Source: Marinobacter mangrovi
Lineage (GTDB): Bacteria > Pseudomonadota > Gammaproteobacteria > Pseudomonadales > Oleiphilaceae
Direction of reading: 5' to 3'
Length of the DNA stretch: 64,000 nucleotides
Assembly: GCF_016798325.1 (NCBI RefSeq)
Contig: NZ_JAERVO010000005.1
Location: 186,001-250,000 of the forward strand
How positions within the stretch are numbered: the first letter of the stretch is position 1; each line of letters begins with the position of its first letter. The notes below the pieces were generated by a model. It ran no database searches. It was not told the DNA's origin and saw only the letters and a program-made list of their open reading frames with translations. Shown piece after piece: positions 16,380 to 24,580 of the stretch. A program made the translations under genes and the position numbers.

Positions 16380-17621
16380 TCAGGCTCCCATGGCAAGACG
16401 GGTGGCCAGAGGCAGCACGTCCTCTTCCGGCTCCAGGTCGGCCAGTGAGCGGGCGCTGGCTGTCGCGGCGGTCTGCGCCTCCCACTCGTCGCGGTTGCGC
16501 AAATAGCGTGGGCAGACGCCCTGGATGGCTTCCAGGCAGAGCGTGCCGGCGGACAGGTCGTAGGTGACCTTGCCGGACACGTCCTGGGACGCACGCAACA
16601 GGAACTCGTCGATCGACGCCCGCAAGGTGCCGTACCAGCGCCCTTCCACGGCTTCCCGGACCCACAGTTGCTCCAGCGCCTGTTTTTCCCGCAGCAGTTC
16701 GTAATCCTGCACTGCGGTTTCCAGGTGGCGGTAGGCGTCCATCAGCGCCAGAGCCGCCGGCGCCTCGCGCACTTCCAGCACCTTCTCGCCGCCGGCCAGG
16801 TGCTCCAGTCCGGCAAAACGGCCGATGCCGTAGGCGCCCACCACGTTATTGAGGTGCTTGATCAGCGGCAGCGGTTCCATGGCACCATCGTTGACGGCCA
16901 CCGGTTCGCCGGCACGGAACGTAATGGAGAGTTTGTGGCCGGTCGATTCCGACTGGCGAGTGGCATCGACCCGGGTCCAGGCGTAGAGGTTTTCCGGCAC
17001 GCTGAAGCCCTCGGGGTTATCCAGCACGCCGGACTCGAACTCCCGGCACCAGAGGTTGCTGTCACCGCTGACGATGCGCTGCTCGAACGACATCAGTCCG
17101 GCCGACTTGAGCGCGCGAATCTTGTCGCTGCGGCTGATGGAGGTGTACTCGTAGGGTGAACCGTAGAAACCATTGAACCCGAGCTGCTCGATGGCGCCGT
17201 TGAGCCGCCGCAGGCTATTCTGCGATTGGGTCGCGGTGTGGAAAATGGCACCGCATCCCAACGACTCGGCAATATCCACCGCGGCCCGTGCTATAAAGGG
17301 ACGTGACAGCGAGGAGCTGATTGGAAAGGTACTGAGGTAGCGGGCCTGGGCTCGAATCGCCGGCAGGGCCGCTTCCCGTGTGAACAGTTGCTTGAGATCA
17401 ACAATGCGCAGCCGCGCACCGAACTTCGCGGCGACATGGTGCAATGTCGCAATATCCGGATCGTCGCCCAGGTCCACCGCGACAGCGGTGACAGCCACGT
17501 TCCGGTCGTTGAGTAATTTCAGGAGGTAAGTGCTGTCCAGGCCACCACTGAAAAGGGCCACCACGTGGTCAACCCGTTCACACACAAAATCCAGATCCGT
17601 CACACTGCGCAGCTTTTTCAT
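16380..17621 (-). CDS. Argininosuccinate-synthase-like ATP-dependent ligase
   Basis: A 413-aa N-type ATP-pyrophosphatase. The P-loop SGGLDST is at residues 25-31, and YLSTFPISSSLSRPFIA (95-111) and VSGDSNLW...ESGVLDNP (184-203) match argininosuccinate synthase blocks. The usual substrate loop TGKGNDQVRFE is replaced by TQSQNSLRRLN (131-141): the Asn and Arg are kept, but the Asp that helps bind aspartate is Ser and the GKG is lost. The canonical DLGQ is DLGDD. It is therefore probably not arginine-biosynthetic ArgG but a paralogue adenylating a different ureido, carboxyl or amide substrate. The ATG at 17621 has GGAAGG upstream; the earlier in-frame ATGs lack one. It heads an operon with a dioxygenase and exporter and is divergent from a LysR gene. 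Confidence 0.8.
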   Translation of the reverse strand: MKKLRSVTDLDFVCERVDHVVALFSGGLDSTYLLKLLNDRNVAVTAVAVDLGDDPDIATLHHVAAKFGARLRIVDLKQLFTREAALPAIRAQARYLSTFPISSSLSRPFIARAAVDIAESLGCGAIFHTATQSQNSLRRLNGAIEQLGFNGFYGSPYEYTSISRSDKIRALKSAGLMSFEQRIVSGDSNLWCREFESGVLDNPEGFSVPENLYAWTRVDATRQSESTGHKLSITFRAGEPVAVNDGAMEPLPLIKHLNNVVGAYGIGRFAGLEHLAGGEKVLEVREAPAALALMDAYRHLETAVQDYELLREKQALEQLWVREAVEGRWYGTLRASIDEFLLRASQDVSGKVTYDLSAGTLCLEAIQGVCPRYLRNRDEWEAQTAATASARSLADLEPEEDVLPLATRLAMGA

Positions 17622-17711
17622 CGTCACGCCTTCCCGTTTGAATTTCATGGTGTTATTGGAGGGGAGAACCGCAGGAAGCCAGGGGAGGTTTCCTGATAGG
17701 TCCACTGTTAT

Positions 17712-17740
17712 GCTAACTAACTGACCCGAATCGGATTAGC
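17712..17740. promoter_or_regulatory. Candidate LysR operator in the divergent promoter
   Basis: GCTAA and TTAGC form an inverted repeat spanning 17712-17740 in the 147-bp space between the argininosuccinate-synthase-like gene and the LysR gene. LysR regulators commonly bind such interrupted dyads (T-N11-A type) between divergent promoters. The arms are short, so confidence is low. Confidence 0.3.
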
Positions 17741-17768
17741 CCGGGTTACGGAAAAGGAGTTGTGCACA

Positions 17769-18713
17769 GTGAGTGCAAATCGCGTGATGTCGATCATGCA
17801 GGACGTGGCCGTGTTCGTGACGGTGGTGGAAACCGGATCGTTCACGTCAGCAGCCCAGAAGCTGGGTTCCACGCCGTCTGCGGTCAGTCGCCAGGTCTCC
17901 CGGCTGGAGGACGCCCTCAAGGTGCGCCTGCTGGAACGGTCCACCCGAAGCCTGCGCCTTAATGCCACCGGGGAAAAAGTCTTCGCCCACTGCAAGTCAG
18001 TGCTGGACTCCGCCCAGGATGTCCTGGATATCGCCGACGAGGCCCATGGGGAACCCCATGGCCGGCTCAAGATCGGCGTGCCCAAGGCTTACTGCGCGCA
18101 GGTGCTGCGCCATGCCGTCCCGCCCTTCCTGAACCGCTACCCGGACGTGGAAGTTCAGTTGGTGGTGACGGACCGCACCCTCGATCCCCATTACGACGAC
18201 ATCGATGCGGTGGTCACCATTACCGACACGCCCATCGAGGGCCTGGTGGCGGCGCGGCTGGGCGTGGTCAAAGCGGTGCTCTGCGCCTCACCGACCTACA
18301 TCGCCCAGCACGGCAAGCCAAGACACCCCAGCGAGCTGGTCAACTTCGATTGCCTGTCCCTGGGCGAGACGGTCACCGACAACATCTGGACATTCCGCCG
18401 CGGCGACGAAACCGTCACCGTGGAGACCAACGGCCGCTACATCGTCAACCACACGGAAATCCGCATGGACGCCGTGTGCAACCATTTCGGCATCGGCATC
18501 TTTCCCGATTTCACGGTCAACACCCAGTTGCGCAAGGGTACGGTGGTGACAGTCCTCGACGACTGGGCCATCGAGGGCCGCTATCAGGGGCGCGTCAACA
18601 TCCAGTACCCCCGCTCTCGCCATATCTCACCGAAATTGCGGGCTTTCGTGGATTTTGCCAGCAGTTTCCTGGAGGGCGATTTCAAACGTTCGGGCCACGG
18701 CTACGGCGGCTGA
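17769..18713 (+). CDS. LysR-family transcriptional regulator
   Basis: A 314-aa regulator. The N-terminal HTH begins at MQDVAVFVTVVETGSFTSAA and includes TPSAVSRQVSRLEDALKVRL and the LLERSTRSLRLNATG end. The effector-binding domain follows from about residue 88 (GRLKIGVPKAYC). A GTG at 17769 is chosen as start because AAGGAG ends 9 bases upstream; an ATG at 17796 is the other option. It is divergent from the argininosuccinate-synthase-like operon and is very likely its regulator. CrgA/DsdC-like subfamily features (SPTYIAQHGKPRHPSEL) are visible. Confidence 0.9.
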   Translation: MSANRVMSIMQDVAVFVTVVETGSFTSAAQKLGSTPSAVSRQVSRLEDALKVRLLERSTRSLRLNATGEKVFAHCKSVLDSAQDVLDIADEAHGEPHGRLKIGVPKAYCAQVLRHAVPPFLNRYPDVEVQLVVTDRTLDPHYDDIDAVVTITDTPIEGLVAARLGVVKAVLCASPTYIAQHGKPRHPSELVNFDCLSLGETVTDNIWTFRRGDETVTVETNGRYIVNHTEIRMDAVCNHFGIGIFPDFTVNTQLRKGTVVTVLDDWAIEGRYQGRVNIQYPRSRHISPKLRAFVDFASSFLEGDFKRSGHGYGG

Positions 18714-18824
18714 GAGCGCCCACCTCCCCTTCACACAGGTCATCCCAACGGCCAACAGACGTCGGGTGTCCGGTAGGATAGGGTGGCGCAGACAACAACA
18801 ATCCACCCAGCAACGGATGGCCCC

Positions 18825-20015
18825 ATGAGCGAGACCCCGAATTTCCGCGACCCCGCGTTCCTGACCGATCACATCCGCAGCATCCTGGCGTTCTACGAAG
18901 GACGCTGCAAAGACCCCGACGGCGGTTTTTTCCAGTATTTCCGCAACGACGGCACGGTCTACAACGCGCACCATCGCCACCTGGTCAGCTCGACGCGGTT
19001 CGTCTTCAACTACGCCAAAGCCGGCCACTTCTTCCAGCGGCCGGACTACCTGGAGCTGGCCCGCCATGGGCTGACCTATCTCGAACAGGCGCATTGGGAG
19101 CCGGCGCAACGGGGCTATGCCTGGACCCTGGACCATCATCGGCCGGAAGACAGCACCCGTCACTGTTATGGCATGGCGTTCGTCCTGCTGGCCTACGCCA
19201 CGGCTTTCGAAAGCGGCATCGGCGAAGCCCGCAGGGGCATCGGGCAGGCCTTCGATCTGATGGAAGAGCACTTCTGGCTACCGGACGCCGGACTCTATGC
19301 CGACGAAGCCAATGCCGACTGGTCGGTGCTGTCGCCCTATCGCGGCCAGAACGCCAACATGCACACCTGCGAAGCGCTGCTGGCCGCGTTCGAAGCCACC
19401 GGTGAAACCCGCTACCTGGACCGGGCCCATACGCTTGCCCGCAACATCTGCGAACGTCAGGCCGCCCAGGGCGATGGCCTGATCTGGGAGCACTACGACG
19501 CCGACTGGCAGATCGACTGGGACTACAACCGCGACGACCCTCGCCACCTGTTCCGCCCGTGGGGCTTTCAGCCCGGCCACCAGACGGAATGGACCAAGCT
19601 GCTGCTGATCCTGCACCGCCACCGCCCCGAAGCCTGGATGATCGACCGCGCCCGGGACCTGTTCGACCGGGCCCTGGCCACCGCCTGGGACGACGTGCAC
19701 GGCGGCATCGTTTACGGCTTTGCGCCGGACGGCTCAATCTGCGACGACGACAAGTATTTCTGGGTGCAGGCGGAAACCTTTGCCGCCGCGGCGCTGCTGG
19801 CCGAAGCCACCGGCGAGTCACAGTACTGGGACTGGTACGACCGCATCTGGCGCTATGTCTGGTCGCATTTCGTCGATCATGAATACGGCGCCTGGTACCG
19901 CATCCTGACCCGGGACAACCGCCAGTACTCCGACGAAAAGAGCCCGGCCGGCAAGACGGACTACCACACCATGGGCGCCTGCTACGAGGTGATCCGGACG
20001 CTCAAGCGGCGCTGA
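18825..20015 (+). CDS. AGE-family sugar epimerase/isomerase
   Basis: A ~396-aa (alpha/alpha)6-barrel protein of the N-acylglucosamine 2-epimerase family. Recognised segments are DPDGGFFQYFRNDGTVY, SSTRFVFNYAKAG, LDHHRPEDSTRHCYGMAFVLLA and the C-terminal GFQPGHQTEWTKLLL, in which the catalytic histidines of AGE/YihS enzymes lie. The HCYGMAF and PGHQTEW motifs match D-mannose or aldose-ketose isomerase members better than GlcNAc epimerases, but the sugar is not certain. The ATG at 18825 is preferred; a GTG at 18783 would add 14 residues. It follows the LysR gene by 112 bp; no sugar-transport gene is adjacent. Confidence 0.87.
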   Translation: MSETPNFRDPAFLTDHIRSILAFYEGRCKDPDGGFFQYFRNDGTVYNAHHRHLVSSTRFVFNYAKAGHFFQRPDYLELARHGLTYLEQAHWEPAQRGYAWTLDHHRPEDSTRHCYGMAFVLLAYATAFESGIGEARRGIGQAFDLMEEHFWLPDAGLYADEANADWSVLSPYRGQNANMHTCEALLAAFEATGETRYLDRAHTLARNICERQAAQGDGLIWEHYDADWQIDWDYNRDDPRHLFRPWGFQPGHQTEWTKLLLILHRHRPEAWMIDRARDLFDRALATAWDDVHGGIVYGFAPDGSICDDDKYFWVQAETFAAAALLAEATGESQYWDWYDRIWRYVWSHFVDHEYGAWYRILTRDNRQYSDEKSPAGKTDYHTMGACYEVIRTLKRR

Positions 20016-20087
20016 CCAGCCGCACTCAGGCACACCGGGGGCTCACCTGCTACGCTTAAAGGCAGGAAGGGCCACCCCGGAGATGCC

Positions 20088-20876
20088 ATGGCGTTACCCT
20101 CGACAGGCGCACAACACTACACCCTCCTCCTGCTCCCCGGCCTCCTCAGCGAGATCGAGCGACTGGGCCTTCGCAAGGTGATTGCCCGGTCCAGCCTCAC
20201 CGCCGCCGACATCAGCGGCCTGTACTTCGAAGCGAAAACCATCACCCGATTGCTGCCGGACGATCTCGATGCGATCGATGCCGACCTGTGGCCGGACCTG
20301 GTGGAATGCGCCCGCATCCTCGCCATGCTGGTGCGGGAAGTGACCCGGGAGGATCTGGCCCGGACCAAGCGCCAGGCCATCAACCAGTTCCTGCCCCGGG
20401 CCCGGCATCAGGTGCGGGATGAAGTCCGCCGCCAGCTCGGCGAAGGCAATGTGGATTTCCGCCTCGCCGGCATGACGCGCCCGCCGACCGGTGACGCGCA
20501 GGCAGAAGAAACCTGCATCGAAGCCATTCGTCTGGAACGACAGCGCCGTTACCAGACCATGATGGGCCTGGATACCGAGTTTCTGGGCAGCCACCAGGCC
20601 GCGATCGTGGAAGAAGCCCGAGCCTATGTGAGCAGGCAGATGGATGACCCTCCCGAAGACTTTGGGGCGCTGGACCTGCTGATTCATCTTGGCGATGTGC
20701 TCCGGGTGCTGCTGAAGGCGGAACAGGAAGGCGTCACCGACGAGGGAACCGCCCCACCCGGCCATATCTCCATCGGCAACGTCGTCATGGGCATCGGCAA
20801 CCTGCTTTACGCCGATGAACTGGGGCTGCGCGGGGCACGCGTACCGCGGGAAGCGACGCAGGAGGCGTGCGTCTAG
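20088..20876 (+). CDS. Hypothetical protein, helical
   Basis: A 262-aa protein I do not recognise. It has no signal peptide or transmembrane helix, apart from the mildly hydrophobic HYTLLLLPGLLSEIERLG near the N-terminus. It is predicted mainly helical, with an Arg-rich middle (RHQVRDEVRRQLGEG) and a C-terminal Gly-containing segment GNVVMGIGNLLYADELG. Base composition and codon use match the neighbours, which supports a real gene. It stands alone between the AGE epimerase and a cytochrome c gene, 72 bp after the former, with an acceptable GGAG upstream. Confidence 0.65.
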   Translation: MALPSTGAQHYTLLLLPGLLSEIERLGLRKVIARSSLTAADISGLYFEAKTITRLLPDDLDAIDADLWPDLVECARILAMLVREVTREDLARTKRQAINQFLPRARHQVRDEVRRQLGEGNVDFRLAGMTRPPTGDAQAEETCIEAIRLERQRRYQTMMGLDTEFLGSHQAAIVEEARAYVSRQMDDPPEDFGALDLLIHLGDVLRVLLKAEQEGVTDEGTAPPGHISIGNVVMGIGNLLYADELGLRGARVPREATQEACV

Positions 20877-20979
20877 GCCGACGTTGAAGACCGGATTCGA
20901 CAGTGATTGACTTGGCCGCCAAAGGGATTACCTTAAATTTTGCGGTCAAGCGTGATCGCGTCCCGTGTCGGAGGCCATT

Positions 20980-21495
20980 ATGGTCGCGCGCACTGTTCTC
21001 CCATCCCCATGTTTTCGCTGTTCCAGAATCCTCCTGGCTCTTACGGTCTGGCTATTGTCGGCCGTGAACGCCGTTGTCGCCGCCGATGACGACACCGAGC
21101 TGATTCGTCACGGCCGTTACCTCACCCAGATCGCCGGCTGCAACGACTGCCATACCCCGGGTTATGCCATGTCCGGCGGTCAGGTCCCGGACAGCAACTG
21201 GCTGACCGGCGACAGCCTCGGCTGGCGCGGCCCCTGGGGCACGACTTACCCCAGCAACCTGCGGCTGACCATGCAGTCCCTGACGGAGGACCAGTGGCTC
21301 AGCCTGGCCCGCAATACGCAGTACCGACCGCCCATGCCCTGGTTCGCCCTGCGGGATATGTCGGACCAGGACCTGCGGGCCATCTACCACTTCATCCGCC
21401 AACAGGGCCCCGCCGGGCAGCCGGCCCCGGCCTATGTCCCGCCGGACCAGGAACCCCAGGGACCTTACGTTCAGTTTCCGGCACCGCCGCAATAG
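20980..21495 (+). CDS. Secreted c-type cytochrome
   Basis: A 171-aa protein with a signal peptide (hydrophobic ILLALTVWLLSAVNAVVA, cleavage near residue 35) and one haem-binding CNDCH at 54-58. Methionine ligand candidates are in RPPMPWFALRDMSDQDLRAIYHFI (Met119 or Met127), a pattern like the cytochrome subunits of membrane alcohol/aldehyde dehydrogenases. The ATG at 20980 is chosen because GGAGG lies just upstream; a GTG at 20965 is less likely. No dehydrogenase partner is adjacent. It probably acts as a periplasmic electron carrier. The proline-rich tail (QPAPAYVPPDQEPQG) is unusual. Confidence 0.85.
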   Translation: MVARTVLPSPCFRCSRILLALTVWLLSAVNAVVAADDDTELIRHGRYLTQIAGCNDCHTPGYAMSGGQVPDSNWLTGDSLGWRGPWGTTYPSNLRLTMQSLTEDQWLSLARNTQYRPPMPWFALRDMSDQDLRAIYHFIRQQGPAGQPAPAYVPPDQEPQGPYVQFPAPPQ

Positions 21496-22004
21496 CGGAT
21501 GCCGGCCGGTGCCGGACGTCGTTTCGGCACCGGGCTCCTCTTTCCCCTCGCCGATGGTCCGGGGCATTAAACTTCGTTAACGCGCCGGACGGGCTGGAAC
21601 GACCCGTAAAACATGACAGCCCCAAGTCAGCGCCGGCCTACCCGGTAACCGACCGTCGTCGCCGCTGATCCGACACTCACAAACGCTCACACCCCGCCTT
21701 TATTTTCAGCCGCCTGCATGCGCGCGCCATCAGCAACCCCCAAGCCTGGCGCACCGCCCTCCAGGATCAAAACACGACAGGTTTGCCCATCAGGACCGGC
21801 CCTGGTTCCGACACGCCCGGAACGTCACATTACAAATCGGGCGGGAGGCGGTCGCGCCGTTGTTTTGACTTCTAGGCTCAGAATGAGAAGTCACGGTGCG
21901 GTCCCTGACATCCCACGCGCGCAGGGATTCAGGAGGGCAAGGTTCCATGGGCCGGAGGAAACGATCTCCGGTGCGCGCCCGCACGACAAGCAGGAGGCAA
22001 CGCC
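21496..22004. other. Intergenic region without recognised gene
   Basis: About 510 bp between the cytochrome and the beta-barrel gene. Short open frames here lack good starts and recognisable protein features. A perfect 8-bp inverted repeat is listed separately. The end carries the AGGAGG ribosome binding site (21991-21996) of the next gene. Confidence 0.6.
21866..21893. repeat. 8-bp perfect inverted repeat upstream of beta-barrel gene
   Basis: TGACTTCT and AGAAGTCA are separated by 12 bases, about 110 bp before the beta-barrel gene start. It could be an operator or a small hairpin; no T tract follows. Confidence 0.35.
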
Positions 22005-22517
22005 ATGCGCTGCACCGCTTCAATCGCAATCCTTTGTCTGACGCTGCTGCCGATGCTGGCATCGGCCGAACCCACCAAGGGAGACCGCCTCTTTACCCTG
22101 GCCGGCTCCGGGTCCAGCGATACCGATTTCGACAACAACACGGCCAGCGTGAGCTTCGATCTCGGTAAGTTCTACAGCACCTCGACCGCCTTTGGGCTGC
22201 GCCAGAGCATCGGCTTCGCGGACACCAACGACAACTCCAGCTGGAGCGGCGCCAGCCGGTTCTTCGGGGATTACCATTTCAACGCCGGCGACTGGCGGCC
22301 TTTCGTGGGCGCCAACCTGGGCGGCATCTACGGCGACGATGTGGATGAGACGTTTTTCGCCGGACCGGAACTGGGCGTGAAGTACTACGTGCTGCCCAGG
22401 ACCTACATCACCGTGCAGACGGAGTACCAGATCTTCTTCGACAACGCCGACGAAGCGGAGAGCAACTTCGATGACGGTGCCTGGGCCTACAGCGCCGGCA
22501 TTGGCTTCAACTTCTGA
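22005..22517 (+). CDS. Outer-membrane beta-barrel protein
   Basis: A 170-aa protein with a signal peptide ending at MLASA (residue ~21), followed by alternating strands and a C-terminal aromatic residue (IGFNF), the typical outer-membrane insertion signature. Segments such as FFGDYHFNAGDWRPFVGANLG and GPELGVKYYV resemble OmpW/OmpA-like eight-strand barrels. The start ATG has AGGAGG at good spacing, and a hairpin terminator follows the stop. Function unknown; small barrels of this kind may be structural or minor porins. Confidence 0.8.
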   Translation: MRCTASIAILCLTLLPMLASAEPTKGDRLFTLAGSGSSDTDFDNNTASVSFDLGKFYSTSTAFGLRQSIGFADTNDNSSWSGASRFFGDYHFNAGDWRPFVGANLGGIYGDDVDETFFAGPELGVKYYVLPRTYITVQTEYQIFFDNADEAESNFDDGAWAYSAGIGFNF

Positions 22518-22537
22518 TTCTATCCCACGCACCACAC

Positions 22538-22558
22538 AGGGTCCCGATCCGGGACCCT
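22538..22558 (+). terminator. Hairpin terminator after beta-barrel gene
   Basis: AGGGTCCCG and CGGGACCCT form a perfect 9-bp stem around a 3-base loop, 21 bases after the stop. The following bases are only moderately T-rich. Confidence 0.65.
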
Positions 22559-22680
22559 CGTATCGTCCGGGTTCTTGATCCCGCTCAGTGCGGCGCCGCC
22601 GGACCGGCGTCTATACTCATCAGCAAGTCACGGAATGCGCACTGCTTTTTCTCTCCCTGCTGAAGGACACTGATGCCATC

Positions 22681-23658
22681 ATGGCTGCACTGAAACTGCT
22701 CCTGATCACGTGCCTCGGCCTGACCCTGGTCAGTGGATGCGATCGTGCCGCCAAGCCCCTGCTGGGAACGGTCGAATGGGACCGTATTGTGGTTCTGGCG
22801 GAAGCGTCCGAGCCCATTACCGAGATGGCCGTCACCGAGGGGCAAGCGGTTTCCAAAGGCGCCCTGATCCTGCGCCAGGATGCCCGCCGGCTGCAGGCCC
22901 AACTGGACGAGGCCCGGGCCACGCTGCAGCAGCAGGCGGCCCGCCTGGAGGAGCTGCGCCACGGCGCCCGACCGGAAACCATCGAAGCCGCCCGGGCCGA
23001 CCTGGCCGGTGCCATCAGCCAGGCGCGCAACGCCGAGCAGGCCCTTCAACGCACGCAAACGCTCTATCAACGCGGCACCGCTCCGAAAGCCCAGCTTGAT
23101 GATCGGGAAAGCGCCCTGGACAGCGCCAATGCCGCCGTGGAATCCCGCCAGGCCCAGCTCAATGAACTGCTAAAAGGCACCCGGGCCGAGCAGCTGGACC
23201 AGGCCCAGGCGGCGGTGCAGAGTGCGGATGCGAAAGTGCGCCAACTGACCGTCAGCCGCGAACGACTGGATGTTCATGCGCCGCGGGGCGGACGGGTGGA
23301 CAGCCTGCCCCACAAACTCGGCGATCAACCGCGAGTGGGTGATCCGCTGGTGACGTTGCTCAGTGGGGAGGCGCCTTACGTCCGCATTTTTGTCCCGGAA
23401 GCCCGCAGGACCGTCATCCAGGCGGGCGACCGTTTCCGAGTCAAAGTAGACGGCGTGGCCGAGGATTTCGACGCCGTGGTCCGCAGCATCCGCAGCGATC
23501 CGGCCTTCACGCCGTATTACGCGCTTAGCGGCGATGACGCCAGTCGCCTGGTCTACCGGGCCGAGCTGGTCCTGCAGGGCGAACGGGCACGATCTCTGCC
23601 GGCCGGCGTGCCCGCCCAGGCCTGGCCCGCGTCTACGGAGCCGGGCGATGGCGAATGA
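22681..23658 (+). CDS. HlyD-family periplasmic adaptor lipoprotein of an ABC efflux system
   Basis: A 325-aa membrane-fusion protein. The lipobox LVSGC (Cys20) follows a hydrophobic N-terminus, so it is a lipoprotein. Residues ~60-200 are a long alpha-helical hairpin (ARRLQAQLDEARATLQQQAA and the matching return helix), flanked by biotinyl-lipoyl-like halves (VTEGQAVSKGALIL and RLDVHAPRGGRVD) and a beta-barrel region. It links the ABC transporter encoded next to an outer-membrane channel. The start overlaps the next gene's N-terminus by 11 bases at its end, so the operon is translationally coupled. Organisation resembles YbhG-YbhFSR but with one permease gene. Confidence 0.88.
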   Translation: MAALKLLLITCLGLTLVSGCDRAAKPLLGTVEWDRIVVLAEASEPITEMAVTEGQAVSKGALILRQDARRLQAQLDEARATLQQQAARLEELRHGARPETIEAARADLAGAISQARNAEQALQRTQTLYQRGTAPKAQLDDRESALDSANAAVESRQAQLNELLKGTRAEQLDQAQAAVQSADAKVRQLTVSRERLDVHAPRGGRVDSLPHKLGDQPRVGDPLVTLLSGEAPYVRIFVPEARRTVIQAGDRFRVKVDGVAEDFDAVVRSIRSDPAFTPYYALSGDDASRLVYRAELVLQGERARSLPAGVPAQAWPASTEPGDGE

Positions 23659-24580
23659 GCCGGCCGCCATCGTCACCCACGGGCTGACCCGCCGCTTTGG
23701 CGACCTCACGGCCGTCGATCATCTCGATCTCCAGATTCCCCGGAGCCGCGTCTACGGCTTCCTCGGCCCCAACGGCTGCGGCAAATCCACCACCATTCGC
23801 ATGCTGTGCGGACTGCTGCTGCCCAGCGAGGGCGACATCCGGGTGCTGGATCTGGACATTCCCAGACAGGCGGAAACCCTCAAGCGCCGCATCGGCTACA
23901 TGACCCAGAGTTTTTCCCTGTACCGGGACCTGAGCGTGACCGAGAACCTGCAGTTCGTCGCCCACCTGTTTGGCCTCGACCGCACCCGGACCCGCCAGCG
24001 CCTGGAGCAGCTGATCCAGACCTATCGCCTGGACGCCCTCACGACGCAGTTGGCCGGCACCCTCAGCGGTGGCCAGAAGCAGCGGCTGGCGCTGGCTGCC
24101 GCGGTGCTCAACGAACCGGAACTGCTGTTCCTGGACGAACCCACCAGTGCGGTCGATCCACAATCACGACGGGATTTCTGGGCCGAGCTGTTCAAACTGA
24201 CCGAGGCGGGCACCACCCTGCTCGTGTCCACCCACTACATGGACGAGGCCGAGCGCTGTCATCAGTTGGCCATCCTGCAGGAGGGCAGGCTGATGCGGGA
24301 AGGCTCGCCGGACCAGCTCAAGGCGGATCTGGGCGCCCTGCCCCTGCTGGTGGAAACGGCCCGCCCCCACGCGGCCGAGCTCGCGCTGGCCAACCTGCCC
24401 GGTGTGCTGTCCAGCGCCCAGATTGGTGCCAGCCTGCGGGTACTGGTAGACAGCGAGAACACCCGGGAACCGGTCGCCGACCGCCTGCACTCCGAGGGGA
24501 TCAAGGCGCGGGTGGCCCGCACCGATCCCAACCTGGAGGATGTATTCGTCGCCGCTACCCGGGGAGGCAACGGACCGTGA
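23648..24580 (+). CDS. ABC efflux ATP-binding protein
   Basis: A 310-aa ATPase of the ABC-2 (DRA/CcmA) class. Walker A GPNGCGKST is at 40-48, signature LSGGQ at 139-143 and Walker B LLFLDEPT at ~159-166. Cys in the Walker A is tolerated. The start ATG overlaps the end of the adaptor gene and the stop overlaps the GTG start of the permease (GTGA), so all three are one operon. It drives export of an unknown substrate, possibly a drug-like or hydrophobic compound as for YbhF relatives. Confidence 0.92.
   Translation: MANEPAAIVTHGLTRRFGDLTAVDHLDLQIPRSRVYGFLGPNGCGKSTTIRMLCGLLLPSEGDIRVLDLDIPRQAETLKRRIGYMTQSFSLYRDLSVTENLQFVAHLFGLDRTRTRQRLEQLIQTYRLDALTTQLAGTLSGGQKQRLALAAAVLNEPELLFLDEPTSAVDPQSRRDFWAELFKLTEAGTTLLVSTHYMDEAERCHQLAILQEGRLMREGSPDQLKADLGALPLLVETARPHAAELALANLPGVLSSAQIGASLRVLVDSENTREPVADRLHSEGIKARVARTDPNLEDVFVAATRGGNGP

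Noticed and set aside
21718-22041. A 107-codon plus-strand frame before the beta-barrel gene
   Set aside because: It overlaps the ribosome binding site and start of the real gene and has low-complexity basic composition.
23806-24576. A long N-terminal extension of the ABC permease
   Set aside because: It runs in another frame through the ATPase gene; the GTG at 24577 in the GTGA overlap with a ribosome binding site is the natural start.
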